Notes under the pieces: model-generated
What the model saw: only the letters and a program-made list of their open reading frames with translations
What the model was told of the DNA's origin: nothing
The model's database searches: none
Part shown: in pieces, positions 27,758 to 36,831 of the stretch
Numbering within the stretch: the first letter of the stretch is position 1
Layout: each line of letters starts with the position of its first letter
Source of the DNA: Rhodoluna limnophila
GTDB lineage: Bacteria; Actinomycetota; Actinomycetes; Actinomycetales; Microbacteriaceae
DNA length: 64,000 nt
Reading direction: 5' to 3'
Assembly (NCBI RefSeq): GCF_005845365.1
Contig: NZ_CP040509.1
Coordinates: forward strand, 310,001 to 374,000
Position numbers and translations under genes: made by a program

Positions 27758-29071
27758 ATGAGTCAGATCACCGTTACCGGTGGCAAGCCACTAATCGGCC
27801 GAGTTGACCTCAAGGGTGCCAAGAACCTAGTCACCAAGGCTATGGTTGCCGCGCTGCTGGGTGAGACCCCGAGCGTTCTCAAAGACGTTCCGTTCATCAG
27901 TGACGTCGACATTGTTTCGAGACTTCTTCAGCTTCACGGAGTGGCCATTAGCCACTCTGAAGACGGCGTCATGAGCCTGGATCCAAGCAATGTTGCCTCG
28001 GCACGCATGGTTGACATCGACGCACATGCCGGATCTTCTCGAATTCCAATTCTTTTTTGTGGCCCGTTGCTGCACCGTCTGGGTGAGGCATTCATCCCTG
28101 GTCTCGGCGGCTGCCACATCGGTGATCGCCCAATCGACTACCACTTTGAGGTGCTTCGAAACTTCGGAGCTGTCATCGAAGAACTCGAGAACGGCACCCG
28201 GCTATCGGCACCTCGTGGGTTGAAGGGCGCAAAAATCAGCCTGCCTTACCCATCGGTGGGTGCAACCGAGCAGGTATTGCTCACCGCAACCCGTGCCGAG
28301 GGTCTTACCGAACTTTCTGGCGCGGCGATTGAGCCTGAGATCATGGACCTCATCGCAATCCTGCAGAAGATGGGCGCCATAATCTCGGTAGACACCGATC
28401 GCGTGATTCGCATCGAGGGTGTTAAGGAGCTAAAGGGATACACCCACCGCGCTCTGTTTGACCGCAACGAAGCTGCCTCATGGGCTTGTGCTGCGTTGGC
28501 CACCAAGGGAGACATTTTTGTTGGCGGAGCCCGTCAGCAAGAAATGACCACCTTCTTGAACGTATTCCGCAAGGTTGGCGGCGCCTTTGAAATTGAAGAT
28601 GAAGGCATCCGCTTCTACCACCCGGGTGGCGACCTCAAGCCGGTAGTTCTTGAAACTGACGTACACCCTGGTTTTATGACTGACTGGCAGCAGCCACTGG
28701 TGGTAGCTCTCACCCAGGCCAAGGGTTTGTCGATCATCCATGAGACTGTTTATGAGAACCGCTTTGGCTTTACTGACGCACTGGTTCAGATGGGCGCGCA
28801 GATTCAGATTTATCGTGAGTGCTTGGGCGGTACCGCTTGCCGATTTGGTCAGCGAAACTTCAACCACTCTGCGGTTATTTCTGGCCCAACCGAGTTGCAC
28901 GCAGCTGACATCCGGGTGCCTGACCTTCGTGGCGGTTTTAGCCACATGGTGGCAGCGTTGGCTGCCAAGGGCACCTCAAACGTGACCAACGTGCAGCTTA
29001 TTTCACGAGGATACGAGCACTTCTTGCAGAAGTTGACTGACCTCGGCGCCGACTTCAGCTACAGCGAATAA
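27758..29071 (+). CDS. murA: UDP-N-acetylglucosamine 1-carboxyvinyltransferase
   Basis: 437 residues, two-domain EPSP-synthase fold. The N-terminal lysine region is LKGAKNLVTKAMVAALL. The active-site Cys is in LGGCHIGDRPIDYHFEVLR, so the enzyme should be fosfomycin-sensitive by residue type. The C-terminus has VPDLRGGFSHMVAALAAKG and ISRGYEHFLQKLTDLGADF. It transfers enolpyruvate to UDP-GlcNAc, the first committed step of peptidoglycan synthesis, in the cytoplasm. The ATG follows an AAGGAGACCG SD. Confidence 0.93.
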   Translation: MSQITVTGGKPLIGRVDLKGAKNLVTKAMVAALLGETPSVLKDVPFISDVDIVSRLLQLHGVAISHSEDGVMSLDPSNVASARMVDIDAHAGSSRIPILFCGPLLHRLGEAFIPGLGGCHIGDRPIDYHFEVLRNFGAVIEELENGTRLSAPRGLKGAKISLPYPSVGATEQVLLTATRAEGLTELSGAAIEPEIMDLIAILQKMGAIISVDTDRVIRIEGVKELKGYTHRALFDRNEAASWACAALATKGDIFVGGARQQEMTTFLNVFRKVGGAFEIEDEGIRFYHPGGDLKPVVLETDVHPGFMTDWQQPLVVALTQAKGLSIIHETVYENRFGFTDALVQMGAQIQIYRECLGGTACRFGQRNFNHSAVISGPTELHAADIRVPDLRGGFSHMVAALAAKGTSNVTNVQLISRGYEHFLQKLTDLGADFSYSE

Positions 29072-29077
29072 CCGACC

Positions 29078-29860
29078 ATGGCAAAGTCCAAAAAAGCACT
29101 TCCAATGCCGAAGATCAAGTCTCCGGAACTCAACCCGGTGCTGGCAATGGTGGCAGCCATCCTTATTCCGATCGTGCGTGCCATGTTTCGGATTTGCCCG
29201 ACCGGCCAAGAAAAATTGCCGAAGCAGGGCCCGTACATCTTGGTGGCCAATCACGTTACCAACGTTGATGCTCTAGCGGTTGCCTATTTTGTCTATCGAG
29301 TGCTCAAGCGGGCACCGCACTTTTTGGCCAAAGAGGGGCTTTTTCGGGTTCCGGTTATCGGCTCAATCCTTCGGGCGGCTGGGCAGATTCCTGTCTACCG
29401 TTCGGGCCAACGCAACGACGCTCCGATGCGCGCTGCCAACGCCTTTTTAGAGGCCGGCCACACCATCGCGATCTTCCCAGAGGGCACACTCACTCGCGAG
29501 CCAAATCTTTGGCCAATGCGCGGTAAGTCAGGTGCCATCCGTCTGGCTATTGAAACCAATGTGCCGGTTTACCCAATGGCCCACTGGGGCAGTGAGCAGA
29601 TTCTGCCGCAGTACGGTAGCAAATTTAGACCGGGATTCTGGAAGCCGGTTGACATCATCGTTGGCGATGAAATCAATCTGGATAAGTACCGGAAAAGGCA
29701 ACTAACCCCGGCCGAACTGCATGAGGCTACCGATTTGGTGATGCACGAAATCACACTATTAGTCGAGAAACTCCGCAAAGAATCAGCCCCGGCTGAGCGT
29801 TGGGACCCAGTGAAGGCTGGGCAAACTGTTGCCGGAAACTTCAAGAAAGAGAGCAAGTAA
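29078..29860 (+). CDS. plsC: 1-acylglycerol-3-phosphate acyltransferase family
   Basis: 260 residues. The acyltransferase HX4D motif is in NHVTNVDALAVAYF (about residue 58), and the second signature is FPEGTLTRE (about 128). It transfers an acyl chain to lysophosphatidic acid at the inner face of the membrane. The neighbour gpsA makes the glycerol-3-phosphate backbone, which supports a phospholipid role. It is 6 bp after murA and 2 bp before gpsA. Confidence 0.88.
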   Translation: MAKSKKALPMPKIKSPELNPVLAMVAAILIPIVRAMFRICPTGQEKLPKQGPYILVANHVTNVDALAVAYFVYRVLKRAPHFLAKEGLFRVPVIGSILRAAGQIPVYRSGQRNDAPMRAANAFLEAGHTIAIFPEGTLTREPNLWPMRGKSGAIRLAIETNVPVYPMAHWGSEQILPQYGSKFRPGFWKPVDIIVGDEINLDKYRKRQLTPAELHEATDLVMHEITLLVEKLRKESAPAERWDPVKAGQTVAGNFKKESK

Positions 29861-29862
29861 CC

Positions 29863-30867
29863 GTGACCAAGATTGCTGTAATGGGTGCGGGTAGCTGGGG
29901 AACCACCTTTGCCAAAGTTCTTGCCGATAATCCTGAAAATCAGGTCACCCTTTGGGCTCGCCGCGAAGACGTGGTCGAAGAGATCAATGAAGACCACCGC
30001 AACGGCGATTACCTGCCGGGCATCCACCTTCCGGCTCACCTAAAAGCTTCGAGTGATGTCGCCGCAGTCCTAGAGGGTGCTGAGCAGGTTTACCTGTCAA
30101 TTCCTTCGCAGACTCTGCGTTCCAACCTTGAATCCTGGGGGCCGCTACTTCCGCCGAAGGCCATCCTGGTCAGCTTGATGAAGGGCGTCGAGAAAGACAC
30201 CGGTCTGCGTATGAGTGAGGTTATTGCCGAGGTCACTGGTTTTGCCAAGGAGCAAATTGCAGTGGTCTCTGGTCCAAACCTTTCCCTAGAAATTGCAGCT
30301 GAGCAGCCAACCGCCTCTGTGGCTTCGAGCATCAACCAAGAGACTTCTCAGGCGGTAGCAAAATCGGCTACCAACGAGTACTTCACAACTTTCACCAACT
30401 CCGATGTAATCGGCACCGAGTTTGGCGGAATCCTCAAGAATCTAATTGCGGTAGCCATCGGAATCGTCAACGGTGTTGGCTACGGAGAAAACACTAAGGC
30501 CTCAATCATGACCCGCGGCCTGGCCGAGCTGACCCGTTTTTCGGTGGCATACGGTGCCGAGCCAAACACTATGGTCGGGCTTGCTGGATTGGGTGACTTG
30601 ATTGCCACATCTGAGTCGCCACTTTCGCGTAACCACAAGGCCGGCGAGATGCTGGGCAAGGGATACACACTCAAAGAGGTTCAAAAGCGAATGTCTCAGA
30701 CGGCAGAGGGCCTGGCTTCGGTGGCTCCAATTCTTCAACTGGCCAAAGCCAAGGGCGTATCGATGCCGATTGTTGAGCAGGTTCAGTTAGTGCTGCAGGG
30801 CAAGTTGGCGCCAAAGGACATTGCGCCGCACCTAACCAACGGCACCCTGGGCCCGGTCGGGGAGTAA
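29863..30867 (+). CDS. gpsA: Glycerol-3-phosphate dehydrogenase [NAD(P)+]
   Basis: 334 residues from GTG 29863; the open frame extends upstream into plsC but the family N-terminus (TKIAVMGAGSWGTTFAKVLA) begins here. GTEFGGILKNLIAVAIGIVNG holds the catalytic Lys, and GLAGLGDLIATSESPLSRN is typical. It reduces dihydroxyacetone phosphate to sn-glycerol-3-phosphate for phospholipids. Gaps of 2 bp on each side show a tight operon with plsC and ddl. Confidence 0.95.
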   Translation: MTKIAVMGAGSWGTTFAKVLADNPENQVTLWARREDVVEEINEDHRNGDYLPGIHLPAHLKASSDVAAVLEGAEQVYLSIPSQTLRSNLESWGPLLPPKAILVSLMKGVEKDTGLRMSEVIAEVTGFAKEQIAVVSGPNLSLEIAAEQPTASVASSINQETSQAVAKSATNEYFTTFTNSDVIGTEFGGILKNLIAVAIGIVNGVGYGENTKASIMTRGLAELTRFSVAYGAEPNTMVGLAGLGDLIATSESPLSRNHKAGEMLGKGYTLKEVQKRMSQTAEGLASVAPILQLAKAKGVSMPIVEQVQLVLQGKLAPKDIAPHLTNGTLGPVGE

Positions 30868-30869
30868 CT

Positions 30870-31958
30870 GTGGCCAAACTCAACGTGGTTCTGCTCTTTG
30901 GCGGAAAATCAAGCGAACACTCAATTTCTTGCGCAACAGCGGCCGGTGTTTTAGGCGCGATTGATCGCAGCAAATATCACGTTATTCCGGTAGGTATTAC
31001 CCGTCAGGGTGTTTTTGTGCCCGCCGAAGACAATGCTGAGCGTTGGGCGTTGCGCAAGGGTGAGCTTGCTGTCGTTCAGGATGAAGGCGCGCGAGTTGAA
31101 TTTTCCATGGATGGAAGTCGTCAGATTTACCGCATTGGCATCGACGGCAGTCGTTCCTCGCTCGGCGCGGTAGACATCGTATTTCCGGTCCTGCACGGCC
31201 CGTTCGGTGAGGACGGAACGATTCAGGGCTTCCTCGAGCTAGCCGGTATTCCATACGTCGGCAACGGCGTTTTGGCCTCGGCTGCCGGAATGGACAAAGA
31301 GTTCACCAAAGCAATTTTTCAAGATGCCAACATTCCGGTTACCCCGCACGTTGTGATTCGCGAAGCCAACTGGATGCGCGACCCAGAGTCATCTCTAGAG
31401 GCGGTCCGAAACCTTGGCCTCCCGGTTTTTGTCAAGCCTGCGCGCGCCGGTTCATCGGTGGGTGTTTCAAAGGTCAAGAACTGGGATGATTTTGCCCCGG
31501 CCGTGGCCTTGGCTCTCGAGCACGACAACAAATTGGTAGTCGAGCACGGATTGGTTGGCCGCGAGGTTGAATGCGCTGTGCTTTCTGGTCGCGATGGCGC
31601 TCGGCCTCGGGTTTCGGTTGCCGGTGAGATTGTCGTCACCGGTCGCGATTTCTACGATTTCGATGCCAAATACCAGGATGAAGATTCCGTCGACCTAATC
31701 ATTCCGGCAGCCATGACCGAAGACCAGTTGACCGAAATGCAGAGCATTGCTCGGCGTGCGTTTGAGGCACTGGGTTGCCAGGGTCTGGGGCGAGTCGACT
31801 TCTTCTTGACCGCCGACGGTTTTTTCGTGAATGAAATCAACACCATGCCTGGGTTTACGCCGTTATCAATGTTTCCGTCACTTTGGCAGGCATCGGGCAT
31901 TGCCTATTCGGATTTGATCGACGAACTCATCAATTTGGGTCTAAACGCCAAGCACTAG
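30870..31958 (+). CDS. ddl: D-alanine--D-alanine ligase
   Basis: 362 residues from a GTG start 2 bp after gpsA. ATP-grasp fold with the N-terminal VVLLFGGKSSEHSISCATA, the substrate region PVLHGPFGEDGTIQGFLELA, and the metal and ATP loop FFVNEINTMPGFTPLSMFP. It makes the D-Ala-D-Ala dipeptide for peptidoglycan. It is the last gene of the leuC-leuD-murA-plsC-gpsA-ddl run; the convergent DUF3515 gene follows after 16 bp. Confidence 0.95.
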   Translation: MAKLNVVLLFGGKSSEHSISCATAAGVLGAIDRSKYHVIPVGITRQGVFVPAEDNAERWALRKGELAVVQDEGARVEFSMDGSRQIYRIGIDGSRSSLGAVDIVFPVLHGPFGEDGTIQGFLELAGIPYVGNGVLASAAGMDKEFTKAIFQDANIPVTPHVVIREANWMRDPESSLEAVRNLGLPVFVKPARAGSSVGVSKVKNWDDFAPAVALALEHDNKLVVEHGLVGREVECAVLSGRDGARPRVSVAGEIVVTGRDFYDFDAKYQDEDSVDLIIPAAMTEDQLTEMQSIARRAFEALGCQGLGRVDFFLTADGFFVNEINTMPGFTPLSMFPSLWQASGIAYSDLIDELINLGLNAKH

Positions 31959-31974
31959 ACTGGCCCACCACTGG

Positions 31975-32436
31975 CTATTCAGCGGCGGTGCAGGTTTTTG
32001 ATGCCTCGATGTTTTGCACCGCAGGGCCAAGCGCTTCGAGAGCGGTTATTCCAGAGATGGTGTTTGAATCCACGATGATTTCAGTGCCGGGGGTCCGCGC
32101 AAAACTTATGAATCTGTAAGACGGCTTCTCTGATTCATCGACCAGCCAGTCAACTCCACCAGCGGTAACGCAAGGTAGGTCGCTAACTAAAACTGGTTCC
32201 AGTCCGCATCGCAGCAACACCGATGCCGGGTCTCCCCAAGCTGCTGTGGCCTGGGCATTGGTCGGGCGCTCGGATTGATCTCCGACCAACTCTGGCAAAC
32301 GAACAATTACCTCAGCGCAGTTTGGGTCATTGGCTAGCGGTGCCGGATCAAGTGTCACTGTGGTGGCGCAGCCGGTTAGGCTAATCGTCGCCAAAAGCAG
32401 TGCGCCTGCAGTTGCCTGAGCTTTCAAAATCTTCAT
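31975..32436 (-). CDS. DUF3515 family lipoprotein
   Basis: 153 residues from the ATG 32434-32436. A signal peptide ends in the lipobox LTGC near residue 23, so it is anchored on the outer face of the membrane. The body has the DUF3515 features: NDPNCAEVIVRLP, a TAAWGDPASVLLRCGLEP segment and several Cys (CGLEP, LPCVTAGG, KTC) that may form disulfides. Function is unknown. The family sits beside ddl and thiL in many actinobacteria, as here. TAGCCT (minus, 32444-32449) 7 nt upstream indicates a leaderless or nearly leaderless mRNA. Confidence 0.85.
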   Translation of the reverse strand: MKILKAQATAGALLLATISLTGCATTVTLDPAPLANDPNCAEVIVRLPELVGDQSERPTNAQATAAWGDPASVLLRCGLEPVLVSDLPCVTAGGVDWLVDESEKPSYRFISFARTPGTEIIVDSNTISGITALEALGPAVQNIEASKTCTAAE

Positions 32437-32443
32437 CTCCAAC

Positions 32444-32453
32444 AGGCTACCTT
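32444..32453. promoter_or_regulatory. Overlapping divergent -10 elements, DUF3515 (-) and thiL (+)
   Basis: AGGCTACCTT contains TAGCCT on the minus strand (32444-32449) and TACCTT on the plus strand (32448-32453), sharing the central TA. They lie 7 and 6 nt from the DUF3515 ATG and the thiL GTG. The start codons are only 23 bp apart. Confidence 0.55.
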
Positions 32454-32459
32454 TGTTAT

Positions 32460-33437
32460 GTGAATACTGCAGAAACCATCGGCTCACTCGGCGAGAACGA
32501 AAGCCTCAAGCGCACCATATCGCGCCTCAACGCATCAGAGCATGCCTTGGTTGGGCCCGGCGATGATTCGGCGGTAGTCAGTGCCCCCGATGGCAGGTTT
32601 GTCGTTACCACCGACACCATGATCGAAGGCCATGACTTTAGGTTGGATTGGTCCACCGGCTATGACCTTGGCTGGAAAGCTGTGGCAAGCAACATTGCCG
32701 ATGTGGCAGCGATGGGTGCCGTCCCAACCGCCTTGGTGGTTGCCGTAAGTGCCCCGGCGTCAACCGAGATTCACTGGCTTGAGTCTTTTGCCGACGGTCT
32801 GCGCGACGCATGTGAGCGCCTTGCACCGGGCTGTGGAGTTGTTGGCGGAGACTTGGCTGCGAGTGAGCAAATCATGATTTCAGTGGCCGCACACGGGTCG
32901 CTCGAGGGCCGCGAGCCGGTTTTGCGCTCAGGTGCTCAGGTTGGCGACATCGTTGCTGTAGCGGGCACCCTGGGGCGCGCAGCAGCCGGCTTGGCTTTAT
33001 TGCAAAGCGCCAACCGTGATGCCATTTCGGCTTACGACGCCTTGGTCGACACCCAGCGCCGCCCGCAACCCCCGATTACCTCGGGAGTAGACGCAGCCGC
33101 AGCTGGAGCAACGTCGATGCTGGACTTATCTGATGGATTGGCAAAGGATGCTGCACGCATCGCCAAGGCGTCAGGGGTGACCATTCAAATCGACCGCCTG
33201 CAGCTTCAGGGTTTTGAGGCCGTGCTTGAAGAAGCAGCCCGTGCCATCGAAGCAAATGAGTTTGACTGGGTCATCGGCGGGGGAGAGGACCACTCACTGC
33301 TGGCAACTTTTCCGAGTGATGTGGTAATTCCGCGCGCCTTCAAGCCCATCGGTGTGGTTTTGCCCGTTGGCCACGCACCGGTGATGTTGGGGGCAAACCC
33401 AATGCCTGAATTCGGCTGGGATTCAGTTCGCGACTAG
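32460..33437 (+). CDS. thiL: Thiamine-monophosphate kinase
   Basis: 325 residues from GTG 32460, chosen because [20 protein letters not shown] matches the family N-terminus and because a -10 lies 6 nt upstream. The PurM/ThiL-like ATP and Mg2+ motifs are present: [41 protein letters not shown] and [16 protein letters not shown]. It phosphorylates thiamine monophosphate to the diphosphate cofactor, which IlvB in this window needs. Its end overlaps the convergent dapD by 4 bp. Confidence 0.93.
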   Translation: MNTAETIGSLGENESLKRTISRLNASEHALVGPGDDSAVVSAPDGRFVVTTDTMIEGHDFRLDWSTGYDLGWKAVASNIADVAAMGAVPTALVVAVSAPASTEIHWLESFADGLRDACERLAPGCGVVGGDLAASEQIMISVAAHGSLEGREPVLRSGAQVGDIVAVAGTLGRAAAGLALLQSANRDAISAYDALVDTQRRPQPPITSGVDAAAAGATSMLDLSDGLAKDAARIAKASGVTIQIDRLQLQGFEAVLEEAARAIEANEFDWVIGGGEDHSLLATFPSDVVIPRAFKPIGVVLPVGHAPVMLGANPMPEFGWDSVRD

Positions 33438-34387
33438 CCGTGAAGCTGGCTGTTCAGCGTGATGCCAACGCCTGATCTAGGTAGGACTTCGACGCGACCA
33501 GTGACCGAGTTGCGGCGGAACAGCAGGTTGGCCACTCCGGAAAGGTCTGCTGCCTTGGCAGTTCTCTCACCCTCGCCATCGATGATGGTGACCTTGGTCC
33601 CGGCAGTTACGTAGAGGCCGGCTTCGACAACTGAGTCGTCACCAATCGAGATGCCAACGCCTGCGTTTGCACCGAGCAGCGCACGGGCGCCAATGGCAAC
33701 GCGCTCTTTACCGCCGCCGGATAGTGTGCCCATGATTGAAGCGCCACCACCAATGTCGGCTCCGTCGCCAACAATGACGCCCTGTGAAATTCGTCCCTCA
33801 ACCATCGAGGTGCCCAGAGTTCCGGCATTAAAGTTCACAAAACCTTCGTGCATGATTGTGGTGCCCGGGCTTAGGTGTGCACCCAAACGAACACGTGATG
33901 CGTCTGCGATTCGGACTTTCTTCGGAGTCACGTAGTCGACCAGTCTTGGGAACTTGTCGATGGCATAGACGCTGATTCCAGCGCGGGTAAGAGTTGGGCG
34001 AAGTTCATCGATGTCATCGATGGATACCGGGCCGACATTGGTGAAGGCCACAATCGGGAGGGCCGGAATTAGGCCGTCAAGGTTGATTGAGTTTGGCTTG
34101 ACCAGCAGGTGTGAGAGCAGGTGCAGGCGCAGGTAGGCGTCGGCAGTCGAAGCTACCGGCTGGGTTAGATCTACCTCGGTGCGGACCACCTGCGTGGTCA
34201 CGCGGCGGCGAGCATCTTCACCGGCAAGAGCATCTAGTTCTTTAGGGGTAACCCAAAGGGCATCATCGGTTGGGGCATCACCAAGTTGTGGGTTTGGAAA
34301 CCAAACGTCGAGAACAGTGCCGTCAGTTGCGATGGTGGCTAGGCCGTGGCCCCATGCCTTGGAATCTAGGAAAGCCGCTTGAGTCAT
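33434..34387 (-). CDS. dapD: Tetrahydrodipicolinate N-succinyltransferase
   Basis: 317 residues of the actinobacterial DapD type. The N-terminal domain is followed by a left-handed beta-helix of hexapeptide repeats (about 165-275), for example [31 protein letters not shown] and [22 protein letters not shown]. It succinylates tetrahydrodipicolinate in diaminopimelate and lysine synthesis. It is divergent from dapE, the later enzyme of the same branch, with 30 bp between starts. TAACCT (34395-34400, minus) 7 nt upstream suggests a leaderless mRNA. Confidence 0.94.
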   Translation of the reverse strand: MTQAAFLDSKAWGHGLATIATDGTVLDVWFPNPQLGDAPTDDALWVTPKELDALAGEDARRRVTTQVVRTEVDLTQPVASTADAYLRLHLLSHLLVKPNSINLDGLIPALPIVAFTNVGPVSIDDIDELRPTLTRAGISVYAIDKFPRLVDYVTPKKVRIADASRVRLGAHLSPGTTIMHEGFVNFNAGTLGTSMVEGRISQGVIVGDGADIGGGASIMGTLSGGGKERVAIGARALLGANAGVGISIGDDSVVEAGLYVTAGTKVTIIDGEGERTAKAADLSGVANLLFRRNSVTGRVEVLPRSGVGITLNSQLHG

Positions 34388-34394
34388 AGAGTCA

Positions 34395-34411
34395 AGGTTA
34401 CAAGTTAGGCT
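34395..34411. promoter_or_regulatory. Divergent leaderless -10 elements, dapD (-) and dapE (+)
   Basis: TAACCT on the minus strand (34395-34400) and TAGGCT on the plus strand (34406-34411) lie 7 and 6 nt from their start codons. Only 5 bp separate the two hexamers, so the polymerases would compete for the same DNA. Confidence 0.55.
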
Positions 34412-34417
34412 CGTTCT

Positions 34418-35500
34418 ATGGCGCCTGTAACCCTGAATCTAGAAGCTGACGTAGTAGAACTGACCCGCGATATTTGCGACATTGAGTCGGTTTCGGGTAA
34501 CGAGAAAGCTTTGGCTGATGCCATCGAAGCGGCTCTGTCTGCCTACCCGCACCTAGAGGTAATTCGCGATGCTGACGCAATTGTGGCCCGCACCAACCTT
34601 GGCCGCGATTCGCGTGTGGTTATCGCCGGTCACATCGATACTGTTCCGGTTGCCAACAACCTTCCGGTGCAGTTGTTGTCGATGGAGCGCGAGCAGGTGC
34701 TCTATGGCCGCGGCACAGTTGACATGAAGGCTGGGGTTGCCGTTCAGCTAAAACTGGCTGCCACAGTTGCTGAACCAAATGTAGATGTCACCTGGATTTT
34801 CTACGACCACGAAGAGGTTGAGGCCTCAAAGAACGGTTTGGGCCGTCTCTCGCGCAACCGCCCCGATCTACTTCAGGCCAACTTTGCTGTTTTGTGCGAG
34901 CCAACTTCGGCGCAGGTCGAAGGCGGTTGTAACGGCACGATGCGCGTTGACCTAACCTTCCGAGGAGTCAAGGCCCACTCGGCTCGCCCTTGGATGGGTA
35001 AAAATGCAATTCACGGTGCTGCCAAGGCGCTAACCATTTTGGCCAACTACCAGCCGGCTGAGATTGACGTTGACGGTTTGGTGTATCGCGAAAGCCTGAA
35101 TGCAGTTTTGATCAGCGGCGGAATTGCCACCAACGTCATTCCAGATGAAGCCGTAGTCACGGTTAACTATCGGTTTGCACCTAGCAAGTCCGGCGCCGAG
35201 GCTGAGGCCCACTTGCGTGAGGTCTTTGCCGGCTTTGAGTTGGTAGTCACCGATGTTGCCGAGGGTGCCCGCCCAGGTCTTGACCGACCAGAGGCCGCAG
35301 CTTTTGTTGCTGCCACCAAAACTGAAGCAAGGCCAAAGTATGGCTGGACCGACGTTGCACGATTCAGTGAACTCGGTGTGCCAGCGGTGAACTACGGACC
35401 GGGTGACCCATCAAAGGCTCACGCCGATGATGAAGCGGTACCGTGCAGTCAGATCTATGCCTGCGAAAGCGGTCTTAGATCTTGGCTCACCGTGGGATAA
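34418..35500 (+). CDS. dapE: Succinyl-diaminopimelate desuccinylase
   Basis: 360 residues, M20 metallopeptidase fold. Metal-binding motifs are [10 protein letters not shown] (about residues 67-76), [15 protein letters not shown], and [14 protein letters not shown] with the catalytic Glu. [17 protein letters not shown] belongs to the lid domain. It removes the succinyl group from N-succinyl-LL-diaminopimelate. A leaderless start is likely. The next gene, DUF3117, is 43 bp downstream and probably has its own promoter at the dapE stop (GATAATAG). Confidence 0.95.
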   Translation: MAPVTLNLEADVVELTRDICDIESVSGNEKALADAIEAALSAYPHLEVIRDADAIVARTNLGRDSRVVIAGHIDTVPVANNLPVQLLSMEREQVLYGRGTVDMKAGVAVQLKLAATVAEPNVDVTWIFYDHEEVEASKNGLGRLSRNRPDLLQANFAVLCEPTSAQVEGGCNGTMRVDLTFRGVKAHSARPWMGKNAIHGAAKALTILANYQPAEIDVDGLVYRESLNAVLISGGIATNVIPDEAVVTVNYRFAPSKSGAEAEAHLREVFAGFELVVTDVAEGARPGLDRPEAAAFVAATKTEARPKYGWTDVARFSELGVPAVNYGPGDPSKAHADDEAVPCSQIYACESGLRSWLTVG

Positions 35501-35543
35501 TAGAACTTCGGCCGTAAAAAGCCAGCTATTCAAGGAGTTCTCA

Positions 35544-35717
35544 ATGGCAGCAATGAAGCCACGTACCGGCGACGGTCCAATGGAGGCAGAACGCGAACCT
35601 CGCGGACTGATCATCCTTCGAGTTCCACTAGAAGGCGGAGGTCGCCTTGTCGTTTCAGTAAACGAAGAAGAGGCCAAGAACCTTCACCAAGTTCTAGCGG
35701 GCGTAGTCAAAAACTAA
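35544..35717 (+). CDS. DUF3117 family protein
   Basis: 57 residues from ATG 35544 behind a CAAGGAG SD. The whole chain (MAAMKPRTGDGPMEAEREPR, then GLIILRVPLEGGGRLVVSV) matches DUF3117, a short actinobacterial family of unknown function. Codon use is that of highly expressed genes here (CCA, CTA, TCA). It is a single-gene unit with a strong terminator directly after it. Confidence 0.93.
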   Translation: MAAMKPRTGDGPMEAEREPRGLIILRVPLEGGGRLVVSVNEEEAKNLHQVLAGVVKN

Positions 35718-35723
35718 GCTCAA

Positions 35724-35760
35724 CAAAAAAAGACCAGTCAATAGCGACTGGTCTTTTTTT
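35724..35760 (+). terminator. Terminator after DUF3117
   Basis: AGACCAGTC and GACTGGTCT form a perfect stem with a 6-nt loop, flanked by A7 and T7, so it can also serve the convergent O-methyltransferase gene. Confidence 0.92.
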
Positions 35761-35774
35761 ATGCTCGAATTACT

Positions 35775-36407
35775 CTAGTGTGCTCGCTTGCTGGCCATCA
35801 GCAGGCCATCTCCGCTTGGCGAAAGCGCGGACACAAAATCGCTGTTGTTCACGAAGAAACGCAAGACATCGCGGTAGATAGCAGTGGCATCATCGCGCAT
35901 CGCAGGGTCAGGAACCCGGTCACGCCAGAGGGCGTGGGCAATTGCCAATACGCCGCCGGGGCGCAAGAGTCGCGATGCCTCGTGAAGCTGAGCCTCTAGG
36001 GTGTCGCGGTCGGCATCGAGAAAAACTAGGTCGTAGGCCGCATCTGCCATGTTCGACATCACATCGATGGCCCGCCCACTGATCACACGCGTGTGGTTGG
36101 CCGGAATTCCTGCTTCGGCAAAGGCCTTTCGGGCAGCAATCTGGGCCTCAGGGTCGCTGTCGATGGTTGCTAAAACTGCGTTGGGTGCACCGTTCAGAAG
36201 CCAAAGCCCCGAGATTCCCGTTCCGGTTCCGGCCTCGACGATAGCCTTTGCGCCAAGGGCTGAGGCAATGAGGGCCAACTGAGAACCAACGGCAGGAGTG
36301 ATGCATTCAATGCCCATTTCATCCGCACGAATTCGGGCTTCACGAAACACTTCAGGTTCGGTCACGAAGTCTTCTGCAAACTTCCAACTGCTGATTTTGT
36401 CTACCAT
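35775..36407 (-). CDS. SAM-dependent O-methyltransferase (class I, caffeoyl-CoA OMT-like)
   Basis: 210 residues from the ATG 36405-36407, chosen for the CAAGGAGAG SD just before it. Motif I is IVEAGTGTGISGLWLL (about 57-72), and the metal-binding Asp region is YDLVFLDADRDTLEAQL. The family methylates catechols and other small hydroxyl compounds in the cytosol; the substrate here is unknown. Conserved neighbours in relatives are tatB and DUF3117, but no pathway link is evident. It is divergent from tatB. Confidence 0.85.
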   Translation of the reverse strand: MVDKISSWKFAEDFVTEPEVFREARIRADEMGIECITPAVGSQLALIASALGAKAIVEAGTGTGISGLWLLNGAPNAVLATIDSDPEAQIAARKAFAEAGIPANHTRVISGRAIDVMSNMADAAYDLVFLDADRDTLEAQLHEASRLLRPGGVLAIAHALWRDRVPDPAMRDDATAIYRDVLRFFVNNSDFVSALSPSGDGLLMASKRAH

Positions 36408-36466
36408 TTGGCTCTCCTTGCTCAAAGCATAAAGGTCGGTTTGCTCTTTGGTCGGTAGCAAAGCGG

Positions 36467-36472
36467 TAATCT
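36467..36472 (+). promoter_or_regulatory. -10 element, leaderless tatB
   Basis: TAATCT is 6 nt before the GTG at 36479. Confidence 0.5.
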
Positions 36473-36478
36473 GAAAGG

Positions 36479-36829
36479 GTGTTCGGTCTAACTGGTGAAA
36501 AGCTCCTAATCTTGGGGCTTATCGCCGTATTTGTTTTAGGGCCAGATCGGCTGCCAACCTATGCAAAACAGTTGGCCAACCTGGTAAAAAGTTTGCGCAG
36601 AATGGCCGATGGCGCCAAGGACCAACTATCCGCTGAAATCGGTGAAGAGCTGGACTGGAAGAAGCTGGACCCTCGCCAGTACGACCCGCGAAGAATTATT
36701 CGTGAGGCGTTGGTCGAGGATGGCGCACCTGCTGCGAATCCTGCCCAGGTGCTAAACACAGCCAAGGTTCAAACCCAGCCCCGACTGGTTGCCGGTGAAC
36801 AAGCTCCGTTTGACTCTGAGGCCACCTAG
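36479..36829 (+). CDS. tatB: Sec-independent translocase subunit TatB-like
   Basis: 116 residues. One N-terminal membrane helix (about 8-22) ends in VLGPDRLP, the TatA/B hinge, and an amphipathic helix follows (about 25-55). The longer charged tail and its solitary position, away from tatA/tatC, favour TatB over TatA. TatB binds twin-arginine precursors with TatC. The GTG start is 6 nt after a TAATCT hexamer; a GAAAGG lies too close to be a normal SD. Two bases separate its end from the convergent aldehyde dehydrogenase gene. Confidence 0.83.
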   Translation: MFGLTGEKLLILGLIAVFVLGPDRLPTYAKQLANLVKSLRRMADGAKDQLSAEIGEELDWKKLDPRQYDPRRIIREALVEDGAPAANPAQVLNTAKVQTQPRLVAGEQAPFDSEAT

Positions 36830-36831
36830 AT

